Positions 44,828 through 56,300 are shown, counted from the first letter of the stretch. The stretch: DNA of 64,000 nucleotides from Roseivirga spongicola (GCF_001592965.1 NZ_LRPC01000033.1:1-64000), one strand, 5' to 3'. A program made the numbers and translations. The notes: generated from the letters alone by a model not told the origin.

Positions 44828-46690
44828 TTGAGAGTACTATATTTGATATCATTTCTACTTCTAACACTGACCACGCTGGCGCAGGAAGAACTTCATACTA
44901 GAAGGTCAAAACTGGCAGAGGCTTACACTGAAGCTAAAGGCCTAGTGGATGTTGGTAATCTGTTTAAGTCTGAAGAGATTCTCAAAGACATCCTGAAAAA
45001 GGATGAGAGCTTCGATGAGGCTATCTTATTACTGCATGAAATTCATATCAAGAGAGATCAGCCTGAAAGAGCGAACGCCATTATCTCAAACTATTCAAAG
45101 GAAGTAGAGCCGAGGTTCCTTAATCGCCTTTTGGTGATTCAAGCTAATTATCATTATCAGCTAGGAGAGTATGAGCAGGCTAGAAAATTGCTGAGTAATG
45201 TCAATTCGCCAGTTTATCAAATAGGGAGTGAAAGAGTCACCTTTTTAAAAGAGTCAATAGAGTTTTCAATTAAGCAGTTGGAAAGACCTCTGGATGTAGA
45301 CTTTGAAAAGCTGCCTAATCCTTTAAACCAGTTCGAACAGCAGTACTTTCCTTCAGCTACAGTAGATGGTAGAATTGTTTTTACCATTCGTGATAGATTA
45401 GGTAGGGGCGATGAAGATTTATATACCTCTTATTATCATAATGAGTCAGTATGGTCTGAGCCGGTAAGTCTTTCTGATCAAATTAATTCAGAAAGAAATG
45501 AAGGCGCTGCTTCAATTTCTGCCGATGGTAGAACATTAGTCTTCACAAGCTGCAATAGACCCGATAATATTGGGAGCTGCGATCTGTATGTTTCCTATTT
45601 CAGAAATGATACCTGGACTAAGCCCTTGTTGTTTGGCCCAGAGGTAAATAGCACAGAATGGGATTCACAACCTTCCCTCACAGCTAATGGGAAAACGCTT
45701 TATTTCGTAAGCATGCGAGAGGGTGGTTTGGGTAAACAAGACATTTGGGTGAGCGAAAAGGTTGGGGATAACTGGTCGCCAGCGGTTAATCTTGGTCCAG
45801 AGATCAATACAGTAGAAGATGATTGCTCCCCGTTCATTTACCTAGATGGTAAAACGCTGATTTTTTCTACCCGAGGAAGGGTCGGAATGGGGGGGTATGA
45901 CTTATTCAAATCAATTCGTCAAGAAAGAGGATGGACAAGACCAGAGAATTTAGGTTCGCCTATTAATAATGCCTTCGATCAGATAGGCTACTGTATATCG
46001 GCAGACCAATGGGCTTACTTCAGCTCAAGTAATGCCACAGGGAGAATTTTTCTACAGAGATTTAAAGTGCCAGACCAAATTGTTCCGAACGTTAAGTTGA
46101 AGTTTGAAGAGCCTTTAGCGTATGGAAGGGTAGTAGACGCAGTGTCACTTGAACCGTTATCTGCAGACGTGTTCTTTATTTATGATAGTGATACCATTTC
46201 GAGGTTATCTAATGAAAATGGCCAGTTTTTACTTACTGAGGAGCTGAATTACTCTCAGCTATTGGCTATGAAAAGGGGATATAGAAATTCAGTACTTAGT
46301 AAACAGAAGTTTTTGAGCGACTCTACAATCAGGCTTCAACCATTCCAAGAAGGTGAAAGTCTCTTACAAGAACCTATTCTATTTGATTTTGATAGCTATA
46401 AACTCAGAGAAGAAGTATACCGAGAGTTAGACAGACTCGCAGCACTTGTAAGCGAGCACCCAGAATTACAAATTGAAATACAAGGCTATACCGATTCTGT
46501 TGGGAGTAGTGAATACAATCAAACACTCTCTGAAAAACGTGCCAAGTCGGTCTATGATTATCTAGTAAGAAAGATAGGTCGAACAGAAAATTTGTCTTAC
46601 CAAGGCTATGGGGAGATTTTACAAAACGATCTTGATTTACCCTTAAATGACAGGAAGGTGACAATTATTACACGAACGGTTGTTAGGTAA
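44828..46690 (+). CDS. OmpA-family protein with TPR and PD40 repeats
   Basis: 620 residues from a TTG start three bases after queE. Signal peptide to about TTLAQEE, then TPR-like helices (about 25-150) and WD40-like PD40 repeats: FPSATVDGRIVFTI, ASISADGRTLVFTS, PSLTANGKTLYFVS, PFIYLDGKTLIFST. A short carboxypeptidase-regulatory-like domain follows. The OmpA peptidoglycan-binding domain begins with PILFDFDSYKLR and carries IEIQGYTDSVGS. It likely links the outer membrane to peptidoglycan and resembles PorE/gliding-associated proteins, although membership in that machinery is not shown. Confidence 0.93.
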   Translation: MRVLYLISFLLLTLTTLAQEELHTRRSKLAEAYTEAKGLVDVGNLFKSEEILKDILKKDESFDEAILLLHEIHIKRDQPERANAIISNYSKEVEPRFLNRLLVIQANYHYQLGEYEQARKLLSNVNSPVYQIGSERVTFLKESIEFSIKQLERPLDVDFEKLPNPLNQFEQQYFPSATVDGRIVFTIRDRLGRGDEDLYTSYYHNESVWSEPVSLSDQINSERNEGAASISADGRTLVFTSCNRPDNIGSCDLYVSYFRNDTWTKPLLFGPEVNSTEWDSQPSLTANGKTLYFVSMREGGLGKQDIWVSEKVGDNWSPAVNLGPEINTVEDDCSPFIYLDGKTLIFSTRGRVGMGGYDLFKSIRQERGWTRPENLGSPINNAFDQIGYCISADQWAYFSSSNATGRIFLQRFKVPDQIVPNVKLKFEEPLAYGRVVDAVSLEPLSADVFFIYDSDTISRLSNENGQFLLTEELNYSQLLAMKRGYRNSVLSKQKFLSDSTIRLQPFQEGESLLQEPILFDFDSYKLREEVYRELDRLAALVSEHPELQIEIQGYTDSVGSSEYNQTLSEKRAKSVYDYLVRKIGRTENLSYQGYGEILQNDLDLPLNDRKVTIITRTVVR

Positions 46691-46791
46691 AACCCTCTGA
46701 GAGTCAGTATTTAAGGCATTTGCTTCACGTTGATTTTCATAAAAAGCAATTCTCATAACAGTATTTTTGTTGGTTTAGAGCGTTCTAAGGC

Positions 46792-46799
46792 TATTTTTG
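46792..46799 (+). promoter_or_regulatory. Putative promoter of the first SusCD locus (-7 TATTTTTG)
   Basis: Exact TAnnTTTG match about 143 bases before the SusC ATG, leaving a long leader. A second match, TATTTTTG at 46762-46769, could also work. Confidence 0.5.
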
Positions 46800-46942
46800 C
46801 CGTTTCATATTAAGAGCAAATTTATCTAAACAATCTTGTTCACTTTTGAGTAAGGTGCTGGTTGAGATGAATTGTTCCACTAAACAAGGATTAATTCTTA
46901 ATCACTATTTATAAACTATTGTATAACTAAACTAACAAGAAA

Positions 46943-49900
46943 ATGAAGAGAATTTCATTGGCTTTAATGTCTCTGATGCTGTTCTTATTGTCTGGGGTGG
47001 CTTATGGCCAATCTAGGACAGTAACGGGTACGGTGATCGGAGAAGATGATGGCCTCGCTTTACCTCAGGTGAGTATCTTTATCAAAGGTACTACCCAAGG
47101 TACGTCTACGGACTTTGATGGGAAGTACAGTATAGAAGTTCCTAGCGGGGAGTCTGTACTTGTTTACCGCTTCTTAGGTTACGTAATCAAAGAAGTAACA
47201 GTTGGTAACCAAACGGTTATCAACGTAAGCTTAACACCAGATGCTACAACACTTGGGGAGGTCGTTGTAACCGGTTACGGTGTTGAAAGAAAAAGAGAGA
47301 TTACAGGCTCCATTGCTTCACTAGGTGGTGAAAAGATCAAGAACATGCCTATGCAGAGTTTCGATAGAGCTCTTCAAGGTCGTGCTGCTGGGGTTTTGGT
47401 TCAGAGTAGCAACGGTGTTCCTGGTGGAGCTCTTAGAGTAAGAGTAAGAGGTCAAGGATCTATCAACGCGGGTAACGAACCATTATATATCGTTGATGGA
47501 GTTCAAATGAACACAGCGAATGCTTCATCAAACCTTTCTACTAACCCATTAGCTTCAATTAACCCAAATGACATTGAGTCAATGGAGATTTTGAAAGATG
47601 CAGCTGCCTCCATCTACGGTTCTCAGGCGGCAAATGGTGTTGTTCTTATTACAACTAAGAAAGGTAAGTCTGGTGCAACTAAAATCAACTTTAATACTTA
47701 TACAGGTTGGGTAACGCCAGTAAGACAAGTTGATATGATGAATACTCAGGAGTTCATTAATTTCAGACTAGACCAAAGAAGAAATTACTACACTAGATTC
47801 AGTGCAGATCCTGATCTGTTAGAGGGTTTATCTAGAAGAAATGCATTGTCTGGTATTACGGCTGACCAATTCCCTGCATTAAATTTGAGTAATACTCAAT
47901 TGGGTCAGTTGCCACAGTCTGAGTTTGATGACTTTGTGAATGGTCTCCCAACTTATGACTGGCAAAGCGAAATTTTCTCTGAAACTGGAAGAATTTCTAA
48001 CTATGAGTTAAGCTTATCTGGAGGTAATGAGAAGACAAGATTCTATATCTCTGGTTCTTATAACAGCCAAGAGGGACAAATTAGAAAGTTCGACTTTGAA
48101 AGAGGAACTCTAAGGTTGAACTTGGATACAGATGTTTCTGATAAGTTGACTATTGAAACGAAATTGAACGTGAGTGCTATTGGACAGTCAGGGACAATTT
48201 TGAGTGGTTCATTCTTTGAAAATCCAACGTTCTCAGGACTATTAGTTCTTCCGTTTAACCCAATATTTGATGAGACAGAAGCTACAGGTTACAATGAGCC
48301 TTTGGCAGGTATTCTTGCAGAAAATCCTGTTAAATCGTTACAGTTAAACGAAAGAACAACTAACACTAAGCAGGTATCTGCTAATATGGCATTCAACTAC
48401 AGAATTGCAGATAACTTAAGATTCAGATCTTATTATGGTGTTGATTATAGAGGCTTAACTGAGAATAGATATACCGATCCAAGATCATTCGGTGGTCGTA
48501 ACACAGATGGTTCAGCTTATGCTCAATTCAACGAAAACGTGAACTTCATCTCAACACAACAGTTGAATTATGACTTAGATATCAACCCAGATAATAAGTT
48601 GAATATTTTATTGGCTGCTGAATATAGAGAGGAAATTAATGAAGGTTTCTCTGCGAATGCACAGACTTTCCCTACTCCTCAATTCAGAACTATTCAATCT
48701 GCTGCTGAACCAACTGGTGCTGGTGGGTTTTACACCACTTGGAGAAATGCTGGTGTGTTCACTAATGTTAAGTATAGCTTAAAGGATAAGTACTTCTTTA
48801 ACGGTACGTTAAGATACGATGGTTCTTCTCGATTTGGTGTTGATCAAAGATGGGGTCTATTCCCTTCAATCGGAGCTTCGTGGTTGATCAGTGAAGAAGA
48901 CTTCTTGTCGACTAGCGGTGCTTTATCAGAACTGAAACTGAGAGCAAGCTACGGTACTGCTGGTAACAACCGTATTGGTAACTTCGATTCTAGAGGATTG
49001 GTGTCTTCTGCAGGTGCTGGTAACTACCTAAACCTTCCAGGTTTGACTATTTCTGGTTTGGCAAACAACAGATTGTCTTGGGAAACTCAAACTACTTTGA
49101 ACATTGGTACGGATTATTCATTCTTCGATGGAAGAATCAATGGTAGTATTGATGCCTATAGAAGACTTTCAACTGACTTATTGTTAAATAGAAATCTTCC
49201 TTCTACTTCGGGATATGGTTCGATTACTGAAAACGTAGGAGAGTTAGAGAATAGAGGTATAGAGTTCAGCGTTAACACTGTAAACTATGACAAAGGTGGC
49301 TTGACTTGGAGTACTAGCTTTAACATAGCTTTCCAAGATCAGGAATTGTTGGCCTTATTCCCAGGTGAAACCAATAATGGTTCAGCCACACAAGTTGGTT
49401 TGCCACTAAACGTATGGTATAACTGGGATTGGGCTGGTGTAAACCCTGCTAACGGTAGACCATTCTACTATGATAGAGATGGAAACTTAACTTACAATCC
49501 TCAAAACGGATCTAGCATTGGTGATGAGAATGATGATAGAAAAGTTTTAGGTAATACTAACAGTAGCTTCTTTGGAGGTCTGACAAATACTGTTTCTTAT
49601 AAAGGATTTACTTTGGACTTCTTGTTCCAGTATGATTATGGAAAAGATGGTACTGATGGTACTGGTGGTTTCTCTTATGATCCATATGAGGCAAGACTGA
49701 ATCTATACACTAGAACTAGTGATTTAGTATGGAGACAGCCAGGTGATGTTACTAGTTTCCCTAGACCAAACATTACGGCTGAACCAGGTGCAGTTGGAGT
49801 AGGTACTGCAAGAGCTTTGCAAGATTTATCTTACATCAGACTAAAACAAGTTACTCTATCTTACAACTTCCCTCAGTCTATGTTGTCAAACATGTTCTTG

Positions 49901-50047
49901 GATAATGCAAGAGTATATGTTCAAGGAATTAACCTATTGACCTTCACAAATTACACAGGTCTAGATCCAGAATTTACTGGTGGTAGCTCTACTGGAGTAT
50001 TCCCTCCAAGTAAGAATGTAACTGTAGGAGTTGAATTTGGATTTTAA
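46943..50047 (+). CDS. SusC/RagA-family TonB-dependent transporter 1
   Basis: 1034 residues. Signal peptide ending near GVAYGQS. The carboxypeptidase-like regulatory domain has TVTGTVIGEDDGLALPQVSI and FDGKYSIEVPSG. The plug domain has ALQGRAAGVLVQSSNGVPGG, EPLYIVDGVQM and KDAAASIYGSQAANGVVLIT. A 22-strand barrel follows, ending VTVGVEFGF. It imports a ligand bound by the SusD partner 12 bases downstream. The ligand is unknown and no CAZyme genes are near. Confidence 0.96.
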   Translation: MKRISLALMSLMLFLLSGVAYGQSRTVTGTVIGEDDGLALPQVSIFIKGTTQGTSTDFDGKYSIEVPSGESVLVYRFLGYVIKEVTVGNQTVINVSLTPDATTLGEVVVTGYGVERKREITGSIASLGGEKIKNMPMQSFDRALQGRAAGVLVQSSNGVPGGALRVRVRGQGSINAGNEPLYIVDGVQMNTANASSNLSTNPLASINPNDIESMEILKDAAASIYGSQAANGVVLITTKKGKSGATKINFNTYTGWVTPVRQVDMMNTQEFINFRLDQRRNYYTRFSADPDLLEGLSRRNALSGITADQFPALNLSNTQLGQLPQSEFDDFVNGLPTYDWQSEIFSETGRISNYELSLSGGNEKTRFYISGSYNSQEGQIRKFDFERGTLRLNLDTDVSDKLTIETKLNVSAIGQSGTILSGSFFENPTFSGLLVLPFNPIFDETEATGYNEPLAGILAENPVKSLQLNERTTNTKQVSANMAFNYRIADNLRFRSYYGVDYRGLTENRYTDPRSFGGRNTDGSAYAQFNENVNFISTQQLNYDLDINPDNKLNILLAAEYREEINEGFSANAQTFPTPQFRTIQSAAEPTGAGGFYTTWRNAGVFTNVKYSLKDKYFFNGTLRYDGSSRFGVDQRWGLFPSIGASWLISEEDFLSTSGALSELKLRASYGTAGNNRIGNFDSRGLVSSAGAGNYLNLPGLTISGLANNRLSWETQTTLNIGTDYSFFDGRINGSIDAYRRLSTDLLLNRNLPSTSGYGSITENVGELENRGIEFSVNTVNYDKGGLTWSTSFNIAFQDQELLALFPGETNNGSATQVGLPLNVWYNWDWAGVNPANGRPFYYDRDGNLTYNPQNGSSIGDENDDRKVLGNTNSSFFGGLTNTVSYKGFTLDFLFQYDYGKDGTDGTGGFSYDPYEARLNLYTRTSDLVWRQPGDVTSFPRPNITAEPGAVGVGTARALQDLSYIRLKQVTLSYNFPQSMLSNMFLDNARVYVQGINLLTFTNYTGLDPEFTGGSSTGVFPPSKNVTVGVEFGF

Positions 50048-50059
50048 TAATCGAATGAT

Positions 50060-51472
50060 ATGAAAAAATATTTTATAACTACACTTTGCTTAATAGCTAT
50101 TCTAGCCACTTCGTGTTCAGATTTGCTAGAAACAGAGCCAAGACAATCTGTCTCTATTGACGGTGCGTTAGAATCACCAGATGTGCTTAATGCACTCTTG
50201 ATTGATGTTTACAATAGTTTTCAAGGGGGCGGAACCCTTGGTAGTGAGTGGATTGTTGTGCCAGAAGTAATGGCCGATAACTTTACTTTCAATAATAATA
50301 GAGGTACCTATAATGGTCAGTACAACAATGTGTTAAGATCACACCTTACTGCGTGGGAAGTATATGGTTATTTGCTTCAACTAAACGTGGTTATTGAAGG
50401 TGGGGCTGTTTTAGATGATAACACTTTGGGTGAGGCATATGCGTTGAGAGCATTAGGTTATTTGTACCTAATGAATACTTATGCTTACATGCCTACTGCA
50501 ATTGTTGGCTCACAAAACAAGGGTGGTGTACCTTTGATTACTGAGGCTGTTTTAGATCTTGCTGACGTAACTCTGCCTGCAAGAGCTAGTATTGATGAGG
50601 TTTATGACTTCATGTTGGCAGATGTAGCTCAAGCGATTAGTCTAATGGATAACTCTAGATCTAACGCTAGGTTTACTCAAGCGGGTGCTCAAGCCTTAGG
50701 TTCAAGAATTGCGCTTTATGCTGGAGAGTATGCTTTAAGTGTACAATATGCTCAGGCTGCTATCGATGCAGGTACAGCGTCTCTTTCAACCAGAGATAAC
50801 TACGTGAGTGATTGGGCTCAGTTTCAGCATCCAGAGGCTATTTGGTATCTAGAGTATCAGTCGAACGAGAATCAAGGACCAAATACTTCTGTAATGTCAA
50901 TTTATATTACTGACGGAACTGTGATCACTCCAGATTATAGAGGAAATGGTGATTTCACTCCAGCTCAAGAAGTGTTAGACCTATTAGGTCCAACCGATGT
51001 TCGTAATGGTTTAATTGAAGAGGTTCAAACCTCTAATCTACCTAACCCTGTAGGAACTCCAGAGCTTAAAAAGTATATAGATAATGGCGGACAGGGTAAC
51101 CTTACGAATATTCCGATCTTCAGAATTTCAGAGATGTATTTGAATATTGCTGAGGCCGAAGCTAGATTAGGTAATACTCTACAGGCTCAGGCTGCACTTC
51201 AGACATTGAAGAGAAGATCAGTTTCCCCGACTTATATTGTCACTAATACTGGTCAAGACCTTATCGATGAAATTTTGGTAGAGAGAAGACTAGAACTATT
51301 AGGAGAAGGTCATAGATTCTTTGATCTAAAGAGATTAGGAATGGATATTGATAAGAGCGCAGTTGATTTGACTGGTGAAGTTATCAGTTTCGATGATGCT
51401 AGAATTTTGGCTCCTCTTCCGAGTGGTGACTTGGAATTGAATCCTAATCTTGAGAACAATTTTGGTTACTAA
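50060..51472 (+). CDS. SusD/RagB-family nutrient-binding lipoprotein 1
   Basis: 470 residues. Lipobox ILATSC. The TPR-like SusD helices include ALRALGYLYLMNTYAYMP, GAQALGSRIALYAGEYA, the late block FRISEMYLNIAEAEARLG and the ending LVERRLELLGEGHRFFDLKRLG. It sits on the cell surface as the lid of the upstream SusC channel. Confidence 0.95.
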   Translation: MKKYFITTLCLIAILATSCSDLLETEPRQSVSIDGALESPDVLNALLIDVYNSFQGGGTLGSEWIVVPEVMADNFTFNNNRGTYNGQYNNVLRSHLTAWEVYGYLLQLNVVIEGGAVLDDNTLGEAYALRALGYLYLMNTYAYMPTAIVGSQNKGGVPLITEAVLDLADVTLPARASIDEVYDFMLADVAQAISLMDNSRSNARFTQAGAQALGSRIALYAGEYALSVQYAQAAIDAGTASLSTRDNYVSDWAQFQHPEAIWYLEYQSNENQGPNTSVMSIYITDGTVITPDYRGNGDFTPAQEVLDLLGPTDVRNGLIEEVQTSNLPNPVGTPELKKYIDNGGQGNLTNIPIFRISEMYLNIAEAEARLGNTLQAQAALQTLKRRSVSPTYIVTNTGQDLIDEILVERRLELLGEGHRFFDLKRLGMDIDKSAVDLTGEVISFDDARILAPLPSGDLELNPNLENNFGY

Positions 51473-51484
51473 AATTTAGAAAAG

Positions 51485-51952
51485 ATGAAAATGATGAATT
51501 TCAGAATATTTCTATTCGCAGCATTAATATGTACCGCATTAACTTCTTGCTTTGAAGATGATGATGAAGTGTATAAATATGACGGTCCTGCAGTTGTAGA
51601 GTTTGATCAAGCAACATTAACTACAGGAAGTTATACCAGAAGTGTAGAATCAGGAGATGGTACAATCTCTGAGCAGGTGAATTTGGTTTCTCCACATTTG
51701 AGTTCGGATCAAGTGATTAACTTCTCTGTTGATGCAGCTAATAGTACTGCCGTTGAAGGAACTCACTACTCTACTACTGGCCAGTTTACAATTCCTGCAA
51801 ATACTAGTTTTGGAGATGCAACTGTTGAAATTTTGAACGGTGCTATCCCTGCTGGCGAGACAAGGACATTGGTATTAGTTTTAGAGGGTAACGATGTTGT
51901 CGGTGTGTCCGAGAACTATAAATCTATTACTATTAGTATTAGCCCTAATTAA
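51485..51952 (+). CDS. Surface lipoprotein with Calx-beta/DUF4843-like domain
   Basis: 155 residues. Lipobox TALTSC followed by an acidic FEDDDEVY stretch, which is like a lipoprotein export signal. The mature domain is beta-rich, with VNFSV-type and TVEGTHY-type blocks (here AVEGTHYSTTG and TVEILNGAIPAG), seen in Calx-beta and DUF4843 proteins. It takes the SusE place behind SusCD and probably helps bind ligand at the surface. A terminator follows. Confidence 0.75.
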   Translation: MKMMNFRIFLFAALICTALTSCFEDDDEVYKYDGPAVVEFDQATLTTGSYTRSVESGDGTISEQVNLVSPHLSSDQVINFSVDAANSTAVEGTHYSTTGQFTIPANTSFGDATVEILNGAIPAGETRTLVLVLEGNDVVGVSENYKSITISISPN

Positions 51953-51958
51953 TATTGG

Positions 51959-51987
51959 AAAGGGAGTGCCTTGGCACTCCCTTTTTA
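51959..51987 (+). terminator. Rho-independent terminator of the first SusCD locus
   Basis: AAAGGGAGTGCC pairs perfectly with GGCACTCCCTTT across a two-base TT spacer (so the closing pairs open to form the loop), followed by TTTT. It lies six bases after the last stop of the SusCD-lipoprotein set. Confidence 0.9.
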
Positions 51988-52016
51988 TTTGTCTAATTTA
52001 GAATGTAACGAATCAA

Positions 52017-52724
52017 ATGAAAAAAGTAATAATAATGTTATTGGTAGTCTGTTCGTTCCACACGTTGGACGCTCAGCAAGATTCTTGGGACGAGAATTTT
52101 AACAACAGTTCATTTATTCGGAATACAACAATAGAGAGCAAAGATTTTATAGGCTCTCCGTTCTTATTAGACAATTGTGTCAAAGGTGAAATAAGGTTTG
52201 CAGATGGCACGGTGAAATCCAATGTTTGCATAAATCTAGACTTGTATCAAAAAGAGGTTGTACTAAAGCTTTCGGAGTCTGAAGAGAATTATGGGCTTTC
52301 ACTTCGTTTAGATGACGTTAAAGAGATACAGCTAGAATCTAAACCATTAAAGGGGACTACATCAAACCGAAGATTTATAACCGTATCAGAAGCACAATTT
52401 GCTGAATCTCCCTCTGAAAAACTCTTTGTTTATGAGGTGTTTGGCCCAACAGATAGGCTAATTGCTTTTTCTAGCTGTGAGCTTCTAGAACCAGAAGTAG
52501 GGGGCTACTCAACTCGAGATAGAGCAGAATTTAAAAAGGGTACAGACTACTATCTGATGAATGAAGACTCTAAATATGAATTCTTTAATTTCAGTAAAAG
52601 ACGATTGAAAAAGTTATTGGGCGAATCTAAATATACTCGAGTGGTTGATTTATTAGAGAGTCAGAATAAGTCATTGAAAACACCTCAAGATTTGGCTTGG
52701 GCCATCTCTAACATTGAGAACTAA
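52017..52724 (+). CDS. Secreted hypothetical protein
   Basis: 235 residues with a signal peptide (KKVIIMLLVVCSFHTLDAQ). The middle is beta-rich (IRFADGTVKSNVCINLDLYQ) and the end is helical and charged (FSKRRLKKLLGESKYTRVVDLL). It has four Cys, counting one in the signal. I recognise no family. It follows the SusCD terminator by about 30 bases with no clear promoter and is not evidently part of that operon. Confidence 0.7.
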   Translation: MKKVIIMLLVVCSFHTLDAQQDSWDENFNNSSFIRNTTIESKDFIGSPFLLDNCVKGEIRFADGTVKSNVCINLDLYQKEVVLKLSESEENYGLSLRLDDVKEIQLESKPLKGTTSNRRFITVSEAQFAESPSEKLFVYEVFGPTDRLIAFSSCELLEPEVGGYSTRDRAEFKKGTDYYLMNEDSKYEFFNFSKRRLKKLLGESKYTRVVDLLESQNKSLKTPQDLAWAISNIEN

Positions 52725-53350
52725 ACTTTATCTCCTATTCCATGGACACTCCAAGATTCAAGCTAATTTCAACGGAAGATCCATTGGAAAATGTATTGAA
52801 TATATACAATTTTTACCCGACATATTAATTTATCAAAATGCATCATTGTTGCGTTAATCCTTCTGGTATTGGTTGTTAGCTGGTTTTTTTTTGGTGTGAT
52901 CGGTTTTTTTTGTTCAGAAGGCCTGCCAAATAATATTCTGATTTTAACTCTTCCCAATTTCTGTCCAAGTTTTCCATTCCTCCCAATTATATTCAAGCTA
53001 TCTCAAGCGTGCTTTTGTTGAGTTACCAAGGGGTTGAAGGCCTAAAAATAGAGCCTGTTGTTAACAATATTTAACTTTTATCTATTAATGTATACGGTGA
53101 AGTATCATCCTCCCCTTCTTCCTGTAGTTGTTTTGGCCATGTAATCTCCAGAATTAGTTTACCCTTATTCTGCCGAATAAAATTTTAATTTGTATTCCCT
53201 TCTGGCCATTCGGACAGAAAAGCGTCCGCTCATCCGTCAATTGATTAGGGTCAATTTGTAATACCAATATTATTTTTTGACCAACTTTTATTTTATGTTT
53301 GGTGTGCTAAACAAACTTTTTTATCAACTATTAAACTAAAAACGAAAGCA
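52725..53350 (+). other. 626-base intergenic region upstream of the second SusCD locus
   Basis: AT-rich, no credible gene. It has runs of T (52884-52910), a hairpin GGACAGAAAAGCGTCC at 53213-53228, and a near-promoter TATTATTTTTTG at about 53268-53279, whose spacing is off by one from TAnnTTTG. The short minus-strand frame at 52769-52996 has no protein-like features. It probably holds the promoter and leader of the SusC gene at 53351. Confidence 0.4.
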
Positions 53351-56300
53351 ATGAAGAGAGTTTTACTGACTATTCTTTCGTGCGCGCTTTTCCTCGTATC
53401 GAGTATGGCGTTCGCGCAAGATCGAACAGTTTCAGGTAAGGTGACCGGAACAGATGATGGTCTTCCTTTGCCACAAGTAAACATTCTGATTAAAGGTACT
53501 ACTAATGGTACTTTTACTGACATGGATGGTAATTACAGTCTAACAGTACCTTCAGGTTCTACGTTAATCTTTAGATATTTGGGTTATGTAACCCAAGAAA
53601 TCTTGGTTAACAGTCAAACTGTTGTAAACGTGCAGCTTGCCCCAGACGCTACTTCACTTGGTGAGGTGGTTGTAACTGGTGTTGCCGTTGGAACGGATAA
53701 GAAAAACTTAGGTTTCGGACTGTCTCAAGTGAAGAATGAGCAGATTTCAGCTGTACCAGCACTAGATGCTTCTAATACTCTTAGAGGTAAAGTTGCTGGT
53801 ATTACTATTGTACAAAGTCAAGGTGACGGTGGTGCTTCAGTATCATTAAGAGGTGCAAAATCTGTTTTTGGAAACATTTCTCCACTAATTATTGTGGATG
53901 GTATCTTAACTCAGCAAAACCTTAGTGATATCAATACTGATGATATTGAGTCTATTGAGGTTATCAAAGGAGCGGCAGCATCTTCATTATATGGATCTTT
54001 GGCCGCAGGTGGTGTAATTCAAATCCGTACTAAAAGAGGTGCTCAAGGTAAAGAAGGTATTAGAATTCAATACAGAGGTGAGTATGGTATCTCAGAAGTT
54101 GAAAACGTACACCCGACAGCATCAACACACCCATTCAAAATTTTACCAAACGGTGATTTTGATCTAACTTCTGGTTCTAGAGAGTTAACTGATGACGGTA
54201 CTTGGAATCCTTATCCATCTTATAATGATAACTTTGGAAACTTAATTTCTAAGCAACCTTATTACATGAACTTAGTTTCAGTTCAGAACTCTCTGGAGAA
54301 TTATTCATTCTACATGTCGGCTCAACACCAGACAAAAGGAATGATCTCTGAAGTGTTGGACCCTGAGGAAAGATTGAACGTTCGTATGAACTTTGACATC
54401 TTCCCATCAGAAAAGTTTACAGCTAAGATCAGTACTTCTTACCAACAAAACACTTTGACTCCTGTGTCTAGAGGTGGTCAAGGAACATTCTTCTCAGATG
54501 CACTTCTTGTAGAACCTTTTATTGATTTTACCGAGAGAGACGAAGATGGTGATTATGCCGTTTTCCCTACAGGATTCGATGTGGTGAACTCGAATGTTGC
54601 AAATCCACTTTATCAGTATGAAAACTGGGAGTATGACGATACGAATGAAAGGTTTGTAGTAGGTTTGGATTTAAGATATCAATTGACTGACAATATTTCA
54701 TTTAATGTAACTCAGTCTATCGATAAGTTTAATAGCTACAGCAAGAGATATTATCCTAAAGGATATAAAACAGCTACTCCTAATGCAACTTTGAATAACG
54801 GTAACTATTCTATTTCAAATAATAGAGAGTCATATTCTGTTACTTCTGCTCAAATGAACTTTAATAAGAAGTTTGGCGATTTCAATGTGAGTGCTACAAC
54901 TAAGTTCTTACATGAGTATAATTTCGAAGATGGATTCAACGCTAATGGTAGAGAGCTTGTTACAAATGGTGTTTACGATCTAGGTGCATTGAGTCAAGAT
55001 AACAGAAACATTGGTTCTTATCAGAGAGAGACAGTTTCTAAGAATGCTTTCTTAAGTACTGATGTAATCTGGAAAGACAAATTAATCTTCAACGGTCTAG
55101 TAAGACGCGATGGATCATCAAGATTTGGTGAGGAAGAAAGATGGCAGACGTTTGGTAGAGTGTCTTTAGCCTACAGAATTACTCAAGATTATGATCTTCC
55201 AATCTTTGATGAGTTGAAGGTGAGAGCTTCTTACGGTTCAGCTGGTAGAAGACCTACTTGGAGAGCTCAATATGAGACATTCTCTGTTAGTTCTTCAGGT
55301 ATCTCAGGATCAGTACTTGGAAACGCCAACCTTATTCCTGCAGTTAACAAGGAATTGGAAATTGGTATAGATGGTGAGTTCCTTAACAGATTCGATTTCC
55401 AAATTAACTATGCTAGCTCAGTAGTAGAGAATGATTTCATTCAAAGAAGATTGTCTGCTGTAACTGGTTACAATACTCAGTTTCAAAACTTAGGTGCTGT
55501 TGAATCAACAGCTTTTGAGTTCCAAATGGGAGCAGAGGTTATGAATAAGTCAAACTTCAGATGGGATGCTAATATGACTTTCGATATCATCAGAAGTGAG
55601 ATTACTGACTTAGCTGGTATTCCTCCATTCACTAATGGCTATTATAGAGTTGAGACTGGTGAGCCAGTAGGTACATTCTATGGTAACAAATTAATTACAA
55701 GCCTTGACCAATTGGAGACAGATGGTAGTGGTAACGTAATTAATGCATGGAATGCTGATGGTATTCCTTTGAGTGAGTTTAGTGTAAATAACCTTGGGTA
55801 TGTTGTATTGACTGATGACATTGGTACTCCTCAAGAAACCGCATTCTATTTCAACGATCCAGATAATAGAGGAGCTAAACTTCAGACTATTATTGGTGAT
55901 AGAAACCCTGACTTTAAAGTAGGATTGTCTAATACTTTAACATTCTTCAACAACCTTCAGTTATATTTCTTAATTGACTGGAAACAAGGTGGAGACAAGT
56001 ATAATGCTACAAACCAGTATCTATATTTTAATACTAGAGCTGCAGACCAAGAAGAGTATGCAAGACTTGGGCATCACACTAACTTCTCTATCAGTGCTAA
56101 CTCTTTGTATAATGGTAACTTACCTGCTAGTCACTTTATCGAGGACGGAACATTTGTGAAGATCAGAGAGTTAAGTATGTCATATACTTTCAAGAACCCT
56201 GTTTCTTTTGTAGAAGATGTTCGTTTGTCTTTAATTGGTCGTAACCTTCTAACCTTCTCAAACTACGGTGGATTTGATCCAGAAGGTTATGATGAGAACT

